Shown piece after piece: positions 10,939-23,007 of a DNA stretch of 64,000 nucleotides; within the stretch, counting starts at the first letter, position 1; each line of letters begins with the position of its first letter. The position numbers were made by a program, and so were the translations under genes. Below the pieces are notes generated by a model. The model had not been told where the DNA came from and searched no databases. It saw only the letters and a program-made list of their open reading frames with translations. This DNA comes from Bullera alba. Taxonomy: Eukaryota; Basidiomycota; Tremellomycetes; Tremellales; Bulleraceae. Where the stretch lies: the NCBI GenBank assembly GCA_001600095.1, contig BCIX01000006.1, forward strand, positions 496,001-560,000. The letters run 5' to 3'.

Positions 10939-11414
10939 ATGTTATGCTATGTTGGAGGTATCTGGAAAGGGAAATTGGAGCGAATAGTCAGTAAAGATCC
11001 TGGTTCTCACTCTCCGGCGTGGCCCCCTGCTGTCTCGACTCCGATTCCTACATTTGGTCCCTCTCAACCCCGTCAGCGAAGCAGAGCTGACCCAAACCTA
11101 GCTGGCTGTAAAGGAGGCTTTGGACCAGATTTTGACCAGGGATGATTGTCTTGCGCATGCCGAGCTACTCTGCCGCCATCTCGATGTAAGACTGCATTTT
11201 CGAAGCGACAGCGCTCAGCTGACAACGAACACGACCCTGGTGGAGTTGGTCGAGGAGTGGTCTGACTTTCAGCACGTAGGTTCCGCCCTCTCCTCATCGC
11301 AAAGTTATGATGCTGATGGCGCAGAAAATACGATCGAGCCCAGGATGGAAGGCGGCGCTAGAAATAAGGGCTAGGCTGGAGACGAAAAAGCGAAAGGCTG
11401 CGGAGATTGAGTGA
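10939..11414 (+). CDS. Small Lys-rich helical protein, unrecognised, multi-exon
   Basis: The last exon (11325-11414) is convincing coding sequence: KIRSSPGWKAALEIRARLET then KKRKAAEIE and a stop. It joins in frame, through a 49-nt intron, to an exon with LAVKEALDQILTRDDCLAHA, ELLCRHLD and TTLVELVEEWSDFQH (11102-11275). The 5' end is less sure. The ATG at 10939 (MLCYVGGIWKGKLERI) can be joined in frame by an intron of about 115 nt ending in CTGACCCAAACCTAG. An extra in-frame intron starting at GTAAGA (about 11190) is also possible. The product would be about 80-105 aa, mostly helical with a basic end. It could be a subunit of a small complex, but I do not recognise it. Confidence 0.5.
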
Positions 11415-12329
11415 GGTCGTGACTGAGATATGATGGTTCGAGGTCAAGGCGTAGGAGGAGTTACAAGTGAGATACCCGGATGCATACTAGGTTGAAAGGG
11501 CACATCGATGACGATTAAGAGCTTGAACCGAACATTATTGACGTCCCTCACGATCCATGAACGCTATCCAGCTCTGACAGCTTGTGTGGCCACTAGAATG
11601 CGACGCAATTCGCAATGGTGAGTCGATATCGAGGTTGATCAACAGGCCGAGCGACCACCGAATGGTGGGAGTCGGTGACGGAGATGGCTAGGTATCATGA
11701 TGGGCGATGTGAGAGGGCATCGATCGCACTGACCTGGACCGTGACTGACTGACGGGTAGACTGGTCTGTGTTATCATGATGTTCTGACTTGTGGACTGCT
11801 GACGATTGGCTGACGATCTCGCTCCCAACTGGCGATAGAACGCTCGAGCCGCCGCGAGCGGAATCAATTTGCGAAGCGCAGAACTAATTGCTTCCGTCGG
11901 TGGAGGATGTGTGGCATGTGGCACCTTTACCGAGACAATAACGAGATCGTGGACAATCCCTGTGTATAGTTGTCGGCTGAATGTACACTGATGAACAGCA
12001 TGTATGACGTGACCAAGGTGCTGCTGGATGCACTGCAGGCGTCAGTGAAGTGATAACCTCACCATAACCGCGCCGGTCGAGTGATACGCGACGATGAAAG
12101 CGGAGCGACCGACATCTCTTTCCCGAAAAAGTTTATCGACGTTTAGCGCCTCGTCCTCGCTTCGACGTCGCGGTTTGGGCCCCCCAGGCTGTAGCCCTGG
12201 CCTCCCTTGCCGGCTTCGACATACACATGGGCAGATTCAGGGCCCGGCCGACCTCCACGAGTCCAAAAATGAAGAAACCAAGGCCTTGACCTCAGGTTTG
12301 AAAAAATGATCATCCGCTTGCCGGATGCT
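11415..12329. other. Gene-poor spacer
   Basis: Only short open frames without convincing composition or splice structure. No known gene recognised. Confidence 0.4.
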
Positions 12330-12413
12330 GCCTTCGACCTGGATCGAACAGGTGACCTCGTGATGTGCAGCGGTAGCTACTAGTCACGCGCACTACCACT
12401 GTGCTACGAAGGC
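12330..12413 (-). tRNA. tRNA-Thr (anticodon AGU) with a 13-nt intron
   Basis: On the minus strand the 7-bp acceptor stem GCCTTCG/CGAAGGC closes fully. The D arm is GCAC-AGTGGTA-GTGC. The anticodon stem CGTGA/TCACG holds the loop CTAGTA..A, giving anticodon AGT (AGU in RNA, read as IGU, Thr). The intron (GCTACCGCTGCAC) follows position 37, the canonical site. The T arm is ACCTG-TTCGATC-CAGGT. Length without intron is 71 nt before CCA addition. Internal A and B boxes are therefore intact. Confidence 0.92.
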
Positions 12414-14853
12414 CCGCTGTGAGCTCTTGATGTGACATGTTGAAACACACAGAACACATCCTGAGGAAGCGACATTTCTCGGAAATCGTTCGGGCTGAAA
12501 CGCAGAGTTGAGGGTTCTGGTCGTCCCAGCCGTCTTCACAGGCTGTCCAGGAGTCCCGTGCATACTTTTGTTGGCCAGATTGACGAGCTGGGTACCCCGA
12601 ACCAGCCACATTTCCAGAAAGGACCCCCAAAGGATATGGTTGTTGGATCCTGCGATACGGTGGCCAACCTTTCCGGCCCAATGTCAACTATCGTCTCGGT
12701 GTCTTACAGTACTGTGCGGACCCTGCCTGTATGCCATGACACCATACGTACGATCGACCATGCATACATCGCCGAGTCAAATGCCGAGGCCGCCTGGAGA
12801 AAGGACAACGGACCTATGTTTGCGGGACCGTATTGCTATCCTATGACCTATGTGTATGGACTGTCTACTGACCGTAGCCCCAGTAATCCTGGCGACCTAC
12901 CCTGGTCATACAGCTCACATCGACACACTAGGACCTGGACTCTGACTGGAATACCACGAGCTGTCGGAGGTCTATTACTCGTTGAGTCGTTGGCCTTGCC
13001 ACACTGGTCACGACCAAGATGGCGAGACGCCGTGAAAGGGGTACGAGACCACGAGTGCACCGTATCTCCCCGTGTCTATGTTTCCCCGGCCGTTATCCAT
13101 GGCATGCCGCTGAGGTTTGATACAGCTGTATCATATCAAGGCATTCGGAATGTGCTGCCCGGAAAGCAGATCGCACGACGAACGCAGAATCAGTGCTGAC
13201 GCCTGCCTTCAGCGACGTACCCAGATTCCACGGCCAGATACGGATGGTGACCACAATGCATACCAACATAGGCCAGAACATTGTGCTTCCAAAGCAATGC
13301 ATGTAGCTAGGGCAGCCTACCGTGGCAAATTGAGCGGTCCGCTCAGATGAACATCCCAATCGGAACGGATCCCGCCACGACCGAAACAGACAGATGCAGA
13401 GTCGAGGAGCGAGTAGACCGCTGACCGAGCAATACCCTACACCCTGGCACTGTCGTCTGGAAGGTCACTCTAGGACCGATATTCATGGCCGAGTCTGAGA
13501 GGTAAAGCCGTCAGGTATAGATAGTGTGCCGGTCAAACCGTCGAGATGTTGATCAAGGGTTCGAGATACTGCCTTGGGATCAATAAGGCCGTTTCATCGA
13601 GTGAATAGTGATAGGTAAGCCCTGCACGGTAGTCATTAGGCAGACTTGTGCTCCGTGTGCATGGAAACCAGCCTCTTCTCGGACTGACTCACCTCATGGC
13701 AAGAGGGAAGAGGGATGTCTGAGCTCACACGTTGTAGTCGCTTGGCAGTGGGCATCCGGCATTTCGTGTTCGACAGTCAGCTGTGGTCAGTCGACAACCA
13801 TAATATGATCAATCACCGAGTTCCCGCTCACTTGATCACCTGGACCTGGACATATGATCCTCATCATTCTTCTCGGCGAGCTTCGGGATTCAGTAAGTGT
13901 GCGTCAGGTCCTAGAGAGTAAGAGTGAAGGGCAAGGGGCAAACCACTTCCCGACCCAACGCACTCGTAGTGAAGCCAGGTGAAACAACAACTTTCCGTGT
14001 GCTGTCTGCATTCTTGAGTGCTTGGGTCACCGAGGCCGCGTGTGAGCGCTGGCTAGCCCGTGAAGGAATGTCGAGCAGAGGGTGATATGTCCCCTGTCTG
14101 AGACATCCGTATCGTCGAGAATGCTTCGAGAGCGGTCGAAGGGAACGGGATTTGGCCGGTGATCGTCATGGCGCTCGCTCTAGACCAGCTCCGTGTCGGT
14201 GATACTGTGCTCCCGTGGTGGAGTTACTCGGCATAGCATTCAGAAATGTGACACGATCTGGTATCAGCAGCCGGCTATCTTCAAGAAAGGAGCCCGTTCC
14301 AGTCCATGCGCCTTCGGGGGACAGTGGACGACGAGCGGTGCGCCACGGTCAACCGAAGTCCCGTCTGAGGTCTCGCACTGCGAAATAACATCGATAGTCT
14401 GCCTCGAGTTGGACTTCTCTGGCATTGGGGGCCAGTGGACTGAAATCCGAAGTTCTCCTCTGTGGCCACTGTTCAGAGGGGGGCCTCGACGACTAGAACA
14501 AGAGTTGTTGATGAAGAGGTGACGGGAAGCTTGATCCACCATTCTCATGACCCTCGGCCAGTGAGTGATGTCAATCGGACGATCACTGACCTCAGAGCCT
14601 AGCCATGACCTACGACCTCGCACGACCCGTCACGACCCATTGTACATACTTAGACGAGCCATATGCAACGCATGATACATCGTATATGAGCCTGGAGCAC
14701 GAGCAACGCAGTTACGCATGGACCACCTCCACCCGCTTGGATCCTCGATTCGGACATCGCCGCTTTATACGAAAGCCTTGAAGCAGCTGCTCGTCTCTCA
14801 AAGTTCCATCGAGCCATTCAGCGACCTCCCCTACAACACCAACACACCCCGCC
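12414..14853. other. 2.4 kb stretch without a recognisable gene
   Basis: Several frames are open (longest 12558-13199 on +), but none shows domain-like text, splice-linked continuation or biased composition. It may be intergenic, an eroded element or a non-coding transcript locus. I saw no repeats, tRNA or LTR signature in it. Confidence 0.45.
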
Positions 14854-16386
14854 ATGCTTCAACGAATCCGCCTATCTCTCGCCAGGATCTCCTCACGGCA
14901 AATCTCTTACTCCCGCCCTCGCCCCAACGCCGTCTCCCCTCGACCTACCCTCCCCGTCGAACCACCAAACCAACCTCGTACCGACTTTGCAGGTGATGCC
15001 ATCGATACGATATCCGGGGTTGGACGGGCTATACGCTATCTGATCTTCTTCACCGTCGCCACTGTTACTGCCGGTGGAATCGGCTACGAGGGCCTACACC
15101 AATACATAGAACGGGTGCTGATGCCCTCTGGCGGGACAGACGAGTGGGGATGGGAGGACGAAGTGCAAGGGTGGACGGGGGGGGTCAAGGGTGGGACAGA
15201 CCCTAGGCTTGGGTTCAAAGGTCGGCACGCGGTGCGATCTGCGTGGATATGCCAGAATTGGGGTGCAGGCACGACGAGCTCGATCGATGGGCATGGGGTG
15301 TTTGGAAACGACTTCCTCTCGGCACGAGCGATGATCGGGTCGCAGTACACGCCGATCAAGGCGGACCGGGGGTATGAGCAGGCGGATGATTACCTGGATC
15401 TGGCCATTGTCAAGGCAAAGGAGAGGGGGTTGGTGTTTCCCAGAGAGCTGGACGTGACGAGGGGGTTGGGCCCGGCGAGCAGTCCTCCGGCGGATCCCGC
15501 GGCAATGGATCTGCTACTGCTCAAGGCGGGTGTGCTCGAGCGGATCGGCACGGGGGAGAGCGTCAACCATGCAAAGGAGCTCTACGAGCAGGTCTTTGCC
15601 GCGGTGAATTCAGATAGCAGCCCGTTGCAAGAGGCCAAGGTGATGCGGCTCGCGGGCAAGGTGGGGAGCCTCTGCGCCAGGCTCGGGGACAACAAGGAGG
15701 CAATGGAGTGGTGGAGATGGGGCTTGGGTCGGGTTGGTATTCAACTACCCGAGAGCGCGAAGAAGGGCTGGTTCAAAACGGAGACGGAGCCACGACCAAC
15801 GATATCAGCACTGCCACCACCCGTACTACGCGCGGCAATCACCCTCTTAATCTCCACTTCAACACACCTCGCCCAGAACAAACACACCACCGAAGCCGCA
15901 GCACTGCAAACCACCGCGCTCACCCTCCTACCCCCGCCCACATCAATACCCACCCCAACCACCTCCAACGCAGCTCAAACCCTTCACGAGACCTGGCTCC
16001 AGCAGCGATCCTCCCTCCTCACCCTCCACCTCGCCTCGGTCCACTATGCCCAGGGTAAACCCGCGCTCAACCTCGCCACGACGGCAGCATCCCGTGCGGA
16101 AAACGTCGTCACCGCGCTCACCCCCATCCCCCGAGCCTACGCCAAACTCCCGGCCAAGCTCCTCCTCCGCGACTCTCTCCTCACCGCCGCCGAAGCAGCG
16201 TTCACCCGTGGACTCCTCCTGGAACGCTCTGCCCCACCCCAGCTCGAGCTCGCGGCGGAATTGTTCGAGCATGCCATGACACTGAGCGCGGAAGAGTCTG
16301 GAAGGACGGATGACGAGGACCAGACGGGGGACTGGCGAAAGTATTATCGGAGCTTTGCCCGGGTCAAGGAAAAGCTCAATCAATAG
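14854..16386 (+). CDS. Membrane-anchored helical-repeat protein, probably mitochondrial (Mgr3-like?)
   Basis: Intronless, 510 aa. The N-terminus MLQRIRLSLARISSRQISYS is Arg-rich without acids, like a mitochondrial presequence. A single membrane segment follows at about residues 63-80 (YLIFFTVATVTAGGIGYEGL). The rest is Ala/Leu-rich paired helices in TPR style: AKELYEQVFAAVNSD, VGSLCARLGDNKEAMEWWRW and LELAAELFEHAMTLSAEES. One membrane segment followed by TPR-like helices recalls Mgr3, the adaptor of the i-AAA protease of the mitochondrial inner membrane. That link rests on layout only, so the name is withheld. Confidence 0.7.
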   Translation: MLQRIRLSLARISSRQISYSRPRPNAVSPRPTLPVEPPNQPRTDFAGDAIDTISGVGRAIRYLIFFTVATVTAGGIGYEGLHQYIERVLMPSGGTDEWGWEDEVQGWTGGVKGGTDPRLGFKGRHAVRSAWICQNWGAGTTSSIDGHGVFGNDFLSARAMIGSQYTPIKADRGYEQADDYLDLAIVKAKERGLVFPRELDVTRGLGPASSPPADPAAMDLLLLKAGVLERIGTGESVNHAKELYEQVFAAVNSDSSPLQEAKVMRLAGKVGSLCARLGDNKEAMEWWRWGLGRVGIQLPESAKKGWFKTETEPRPTISALPPPVLRAAITLLISTSTHLAQNKHTTEAAALQTTALTLLPPPTSIPTPTTSNAAQTLHETWLQQRSSLLTLHLASVHYAQGKPALNLATTAASRAENVVTALTPIPRAYAKLPAKLLLRDSLLTAAEAAFTRGLLLERSAPPQLELAAELFEHAMTLSAEESGRTDDEDQTGDWRKYYRSFARVKEKLNQ

Positions 16387-16416
16387 ATCCCTTCATGCAA
16401 TATGGTACAATCCAGT

Positions 16417-16780
16417 CTATGCCTTCTCCTTCCTCGCGGCGGCAACGGCCTTTTGCGTTCCAAGGGCGGCGAATCGGGCGTTTCGTCGGAACTGCAAAGT
16501 CAGTTCAACTCTGGGTTTCATCTACGGACCTTGGGGTCGACACCCTTCATCGAGGCGTCTGCGCGCGTCAGCGTCATCCACAAGCCTTTGCGCTCCACTC
16601 ACACTTGTTGGACTTGACCCTGGTGATACCATTTTTGTGGGCTACAACATGTCAGAGCGGTTCCTCAAATCCTCTAATCCTCCTCACCCTTGGTGTTTTG
16701 GTTGTGGCTAAAAACCGTCAGCACTTCCCCTTACGATCCATCGCTCTCACTCACGCGGTGTGGTTCTTCGACTTGGACAT
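16417..16780 (-). CDS. RPL29: 60S ribosomal protein eL29 (RPL29)
   Basis: Five tiny exons (16755-16780, 16688-16707, 16603-16641, 16530-16558, 16417-16491) splice to exactly 62 residues. It begins MSKSKNHTAHNQNTKAHKNG and continues SMKGVDPKFRRNARFAALGT, which is textbook eL29 (basic, KNHTxHNQ start, FRRNxRxA core). The protein sits on the large subunit near the tRNA path; it is small and very basic as in other eukaryotes. All four introns are 29-53 nt, and most have a CTGAC branch motif. No exon is long enough to be found as an open frame. The opposite strand carries a 201-codon shadow frame. Confidence 0.92.
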
Positions 16781-18330
16781 CTTCGCTGGGTGCTCCTTGG
16801 TGGATGTGCAAGTGATCGTTGGCAGAGGTGAAATCGACAAAACCTCGGCTGGGCGCGGAGGTCGGAATTTCGCAGAATCGCCGGAATTAGCGAGTGTGGC
16901 GGTTTGTAGAGAGTGCATGCAGGTTCACTCTGGGTTCACTCATCACTGCATGGGTGTCGAGTCGAATGCATACTGCTCGACCACTTTGCACCATATCTGA
17001 GCTATGCACCCGCAGCCTCGCTTGGGATGAAAGAGCTCGCGCCAGAACCGGAGATGGACGTACAGCTTCTCAGGAGGTCAAGGATTCGCAAAATTCTAGA
17101 CGGTCGACTCGCATTCCCGCCTGATCAGATGCGACGTCTACATACCTCTTCAATCACCATCACCTGTTCTATTCGGGGTTCGACGGAGCTGAGGAACGGC
17201 ATCAGCAGATGGTCTACTTACGACCGGACGACCCCGCCCTCACGAAGGACTAGTGAGCAATCCAGCCGTGCTGTCTTCAGACCGACAACGATTCGGGGCA
17301 AAGCCTGGTTACCAGCTGGAAGTCACAAGTCTAATCCGTTAGTCGAGCCGCCGGATCTAGTCGAGCCGACATCGATCAGGCGACACTGTTTGCGGGAAGC
17401 AAATCGGCGTTCATCGAGACGATACCTCTCACCCTGGTCGCCGGAACTCAGGTCATTGCGCTCATCGATCACACTACGCTCATAGGTACAAGCAGTCCGA
17501 GGCGAGACATCTGACCACGTCCATGCCATATATCTTTGAAGCTGTACGCCAACGAGGTTGATGAGTCGATGAGAGGTTTGGAGGTTTCGAGGAGTCGAAG
17601 AGCCGAGGAGTCGAAGAGTCGAGGAGTCGAGGAATTGAGGGGTTGAGGGTCGAGGCGGCGGCTGACTCCGAGCGAATGGTGCTGACCTGAACTGCACGAA
17701 CCTTACGAATATTTAATCTGCAACCAATCACTTTGGACTCATTGGAGTGATCAGAAGGTGGCATCACAGATATGCGATTAGCGACAGAGAGAGCAAGAGA
17801 AGTTGTCAGCGGTTGGCCGAACTACTATTTGGCGGGCTCTACTTCACCAAGCCGTGAGCACGGCTGGAGAGGCTAAAGGCGGACGGGAAGCGGGGAAGGG
17901 TAGGAAGCCTACAGAGCAGGGACGTATGGGACGTATGGTCGTGCGTGACGTGCTCTGGCTTCCTCCCGTCTCTCTGTCAAACACCGGCAATCGGCATCCA
18001 CGTCCCCGCCGTACGAGACGACGAATCAGCGTTTCCTTGGGTTTGGTAGAACGGATTATAGCAAGCCTGCATGCATACATCAACCTATAGTCAGCCCATA
18101 TCATGCATTCCGTGCTCGAGGTGAGCTATAGCTGATCACTCATCCAGCACGAGCGGGTCTCACCGCAGGAGCGGAATCAAAACCACGTGCACCCACACGC
18201 GATTCAACGACACCTCATCATCGTTCATCTTGTCCAGCTTGGTCACTGATCATCCAACACTCTAGCTCCAGCAACACAGCTCCAGTAGTAGGAGGATATA
18301 CAGGGAAGAACCTAGAATCCAGACCGAAAG
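16781..18330. other. 1.55 kb spacer between RPL29 and Rpt1
   Basis: Holds the divergent promoters of RPL29 and Rpt1. A 190-codon frame at 16913-17485 (+) has no recognisable features. A purine-rich repeat lies at 17583-17652. No gene is claimed. Confidence 0.45.
17583..17652. repeat. Purine-rich short tandem repeat
   Basis: Imperfect repeats of GAGTCGAA/GAGTCGAG, running from TTTCGAGGAGTCGAAGAGCC into GAATTGAGGGGTTGAGGG. Nearly all purine-biased with TCG interruptions. Confidence 0.8.
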
Positions 18331-20131
<1,801 letters not shown>

Positions 20132-20152
20132 GCGGTGATGCATGTGTACGAC

Positions 20153-21500
20153 TTAGAAGATGCCCCATTTCTTGCCCTTGTCCCAGCCAATCTGGTTCAC
20201 CCGTTGCTCATCAAGTCCGGGTTGGATCGGATAGGGCTGGTAGACAGGCTCGCTAACCTTTGAGCGGAGGTTCCAGAGTGCCGAGTTTGTCAAGATGATG
20301 AGAAAGGACAGCGTAGTCAGGGTAAACGCCTGGCGTCAGCTCAATCCTCAAATCTTTCTCACCATCGTCTTCCAGCTGATCGGGTCGACAAAGCTGTTGA
20401 TGACCCCGGCAAAAGTCTCTGCCATGACGTTGGTCCGGCCGACCATTGTCGGATCCCTGGCCATACACGCCTCCCAAGCCTTACACGGGGCCTCCCTACA
20501 GGTCAGCCGAGATACATTCAGTCGGACGTACATTGCGGGAACTCGCATGTGTGGATCGCAGCGGTTGGTCAGGTAGAGCTTGGTGCAATCCGCAATCTCC
20601 TGGAGGATCTCTAGACATTAGCCACGTTACGTGCTCGGTACCCACCAACAGACACCTCCTGCATCCTATCCTTGACATCACGCTTGACGGTGAGGACAAA
20701 CTGAACAGCGAGATACAGCACAAAGAGCACAATCGACACGTTGACAAAGACCTGGATGTAGCTGCAAGTCAGCAACGTCTCAACTCTTCACTCACCCAAG
20801 GAGTAACGACGGGATTTCGGAGTGCCGCAGAGCCGGGGCCGGAGTGTGAAAGTTGTAGTGATGCTGGTGTTCGTATTTGCGACCCTAGCGTGAGCGATTT
20901 CATAAGGAATGACCCACCTTCGCCACGTCCTTTGGAGCCTTCTTCTTTGACCGGTTCTTGAGCTCTCGAGAGACGGCACCGCCTGCGATGGGTCGAGAGT
21001 CGACCTCTATACCCGCCGGCGTCGGCTCCATTGCTGGTGGGATTGGATTCGTCGCTGGTTCCTCCTTCACCTGGGATGGTCTCGCGGGCGAATCACTGAT
21101 CATCTCGATATCCTCCATAAAGTTACTCGCAAAGCTAGAAGAGGAGGGTTGAGCGCCAAATCCAAGATTCTGCGGCTGGAAATCACTCGGGTCGTAAGGC
21201 TTCCAACCCTGGGTCGGTGTGGACGGAGGCGGCACATTGGCCGGGAGATGGAACATGAACGGCGTGTTCTGTCCAAAGTGCAACGGGCGAGAGTCGGGTG
21301 TCGGATTGAACGGTCTCGACGGGGTGGAAATATCGCTGTGAAGGCCTGAGAGTGTTAGTGTTGGGCTAGATTTGGGACTCACGCTTCCGCGATGGCCCCT
21401 CGTCTGGGTTTGGCAAGGCGAACTGCGCGATCCTCGCCATTGGATCGTGCTCGTCAATGTCCATCGGTCCGGACCTGTCTCTGGCTTCGTAGCCGTACAT
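20153..21500 (-). CDS. BRL1: Nuclear-envelope protein Brl1/Brr6 family
   Basis: About six short introns; start [19 protein letters not shown] at 21500. The first half is a Pro/Ser-rich nucleoplasmic tail ([20 protein letters not shown]). A transmembrane segment ([20 protein letters not shown]) leads into the luminal Cys domain: [18 protein letters not shown], then [20 protein letters not shown], then [20 protein letters not shown]. The four Cys form the two disulphides typical of Brl1/Brr6. A second membrane segment ([18 protein letters not shown]) and a short tail follow. Family role: membrane fusion during nuclear-pore assembly and lipid homeostasis of the nuclear envelope. Most basidiomycetes may hold one such gene, so Brl1 versus Brr6 is not settled. 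Confidence 0.9.
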
Positions 21501-21638
21501 CGGGTGTAGAATCAATGTAGAAATGAGGTTGTAAGAAATGGATTGAAGAGTTGTTTTTTCAAAAGATCAATCGCGTGTCATCTCATTGTTTCACCTCATC
21601 CCATCGAAACACTCGGTCACACACTGGATCGCCTCAGG
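21501..21638. promoter_or_regulatory. Very short divergent promoter (Brl1 / Bub3)
   Basis: Only 138 bp separate two opposite start codons. It contains an AT-rich piece (GTTGTTTTTTCAAAAGATC) but no clear TATA box. Confidence 0.5.
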
Positions 21639-22971
21639 ATGTCTACTGGTGAGTACCCCATGCTGAGACGTACTGACGCATCACAGGCGACTTGTCGCTG
21701 CAGCCTCCGGCCGATGGCATTTCTTCCCTGACCTTCTCTGGGGATTCCTCTCGACTCCTCGTAGCGTCGTGGGACAGTGTGAGTTGCCATACTTCGACAC
21801 GAGCTGACAGTAGACGATCCAAATCCACGATGTGACTGGAGCACCTCGGCCGCCGCAAATGTAGGTCAAACACTATGGCATCAACTCACGTTAGCCTTTC
21901 GCACCCCGCAGCTGTCCTCGCTGCGTGCTTTGGTTCGACCTCGCAGACGGCCTTTTCGGGCGGTCTGGACAAGAGAGTTAGACAGTGAGTACCAGATAGT
22001 GACACCGCTGACCCTAGGTGGAACACTGCAGACGGCCAGTGCAAGGTCTTGGGCAAGCACGAGGATGCGGTATCGGCAATGGTCTGGGTCGAGGAATTTA
22101 GTGAGTAACAACCTCGCCGCAGAGCTGACTATAGACATTCTCATCACAGTCTCCTGGGACTCTACGCTCCGAGTCTGGGACCCGTAAGTCGCTTCATCGA
22201 GCTACACTAACTCTAGTGCCGCGGAGAACCCGCTGAGATCCACCCACACCCTCCCCGCTCGAGCGTACAGCCTCTCCTACGCCCCAACTACATCCTCCCT
22301 CCTCGTCTCCATGGCCCATCGCCACGTCTGGGTCTACTCTATGCCCGCGCTCGCCAATGCCGCCGAGGGCCAGACTTTGAAGCCGGAGCAACAGCGGGAG
22401 AGCGCTCTCAAGTTCCTCACCAGGAGTATCGCCACCATGGCCGATGGCAAGGGTGAGCTTAATCAACGGGACTTGGCTGACATCAGGCTGGGCGAGTGGC
22501 TCTATCGAAGGACGAATAGCCGTCGAGTACTTTGACGCCGACCCCTCTGCCCAAGCGCAAAAGTACGCCTTTAGAGCGCACAGGCAGACCGTCGACGGCG
22601 TCGATTGCGTCTACCCCATCAACGCGCTGGCATACCACCCAATGTGAGTACAACAACGAGCTCTACGCTAACATGACAGTCACAACACCTTTGCCTCTGG
22701 CGGATCCGACGGCTTCATCTCCATCTGGGACCACTCTGCCAAGAAGAGGATGAAGCTGTACCCCAAATACCCCACCGCCATCTCCGCACTGGCGTTTTCT
22801 CCCGACGGCAAGCGACTGGCCATTGGCGCGAGCTACGAGCACGACAATTCGGTTGGCGAGAGCGACAAGGGTCGGGTCATGGTGTTGCTCAAGGAGACGG
22901 TGATGGACGATTGCAGGGTGAGTAATTTGGTTGCGATCCCGCTGACGTTGTAGCCCAAAGCAAAGGCATAG
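21639..22971 (+). CDS. BUB3: Spindle-checkpoint WD40 protein Bub3
   Basis: Ten exons, 339 aa. Exon 1 is only 10 nt (ATG TCT ACT G). WD repeats are seen in order: ISSLTFSGDSSRLLVASWDS, TAFSGGLDKRVRQWN, ILITVSWDSTLRVWDP, and GGSDGFISIWDHSAKKRM. The Bub3 signature GWASGSIEGRIAVEYFD is intact, as are KYAFRAHR and CVYPINALAYHP. Bub3 binds phosphorylated MELT motifs of the kinetochore protein KNL1 and recruits Bub1/BubR1 or Mad3. Rae1 is the nearest alternative, but GRIAVEYFD and the YAF(R/K)(C/A)HR text favour Bub3. The last exon is 18 nt. It ends 36 bp from the end of the convergent scramblase gene. Confidence 0.95.
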
Positions 22972-23007
22972 TCGATATCTCAAAAATGAACTATGATTAT
23001 ACTTGCA

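Noticed and set aside
12558..13199. 213-codon plus-strand open frame in the gene-poor island
   Set aside because: Mixed composition, no domain-like text, no splice-linked neighbours; length is compatible with chance in DNA of this base composition.
16395..17000. 201-codon plus-strand open frame
   Set aside because: Lies antisense to the clearly real RPL29 exons.
16913..17485. 190-codon plus-strand open frame
   Set aside because: Arg/Ser-rich random-looking text, no recognisable motif, no splice support. Part may be a leader or chance.
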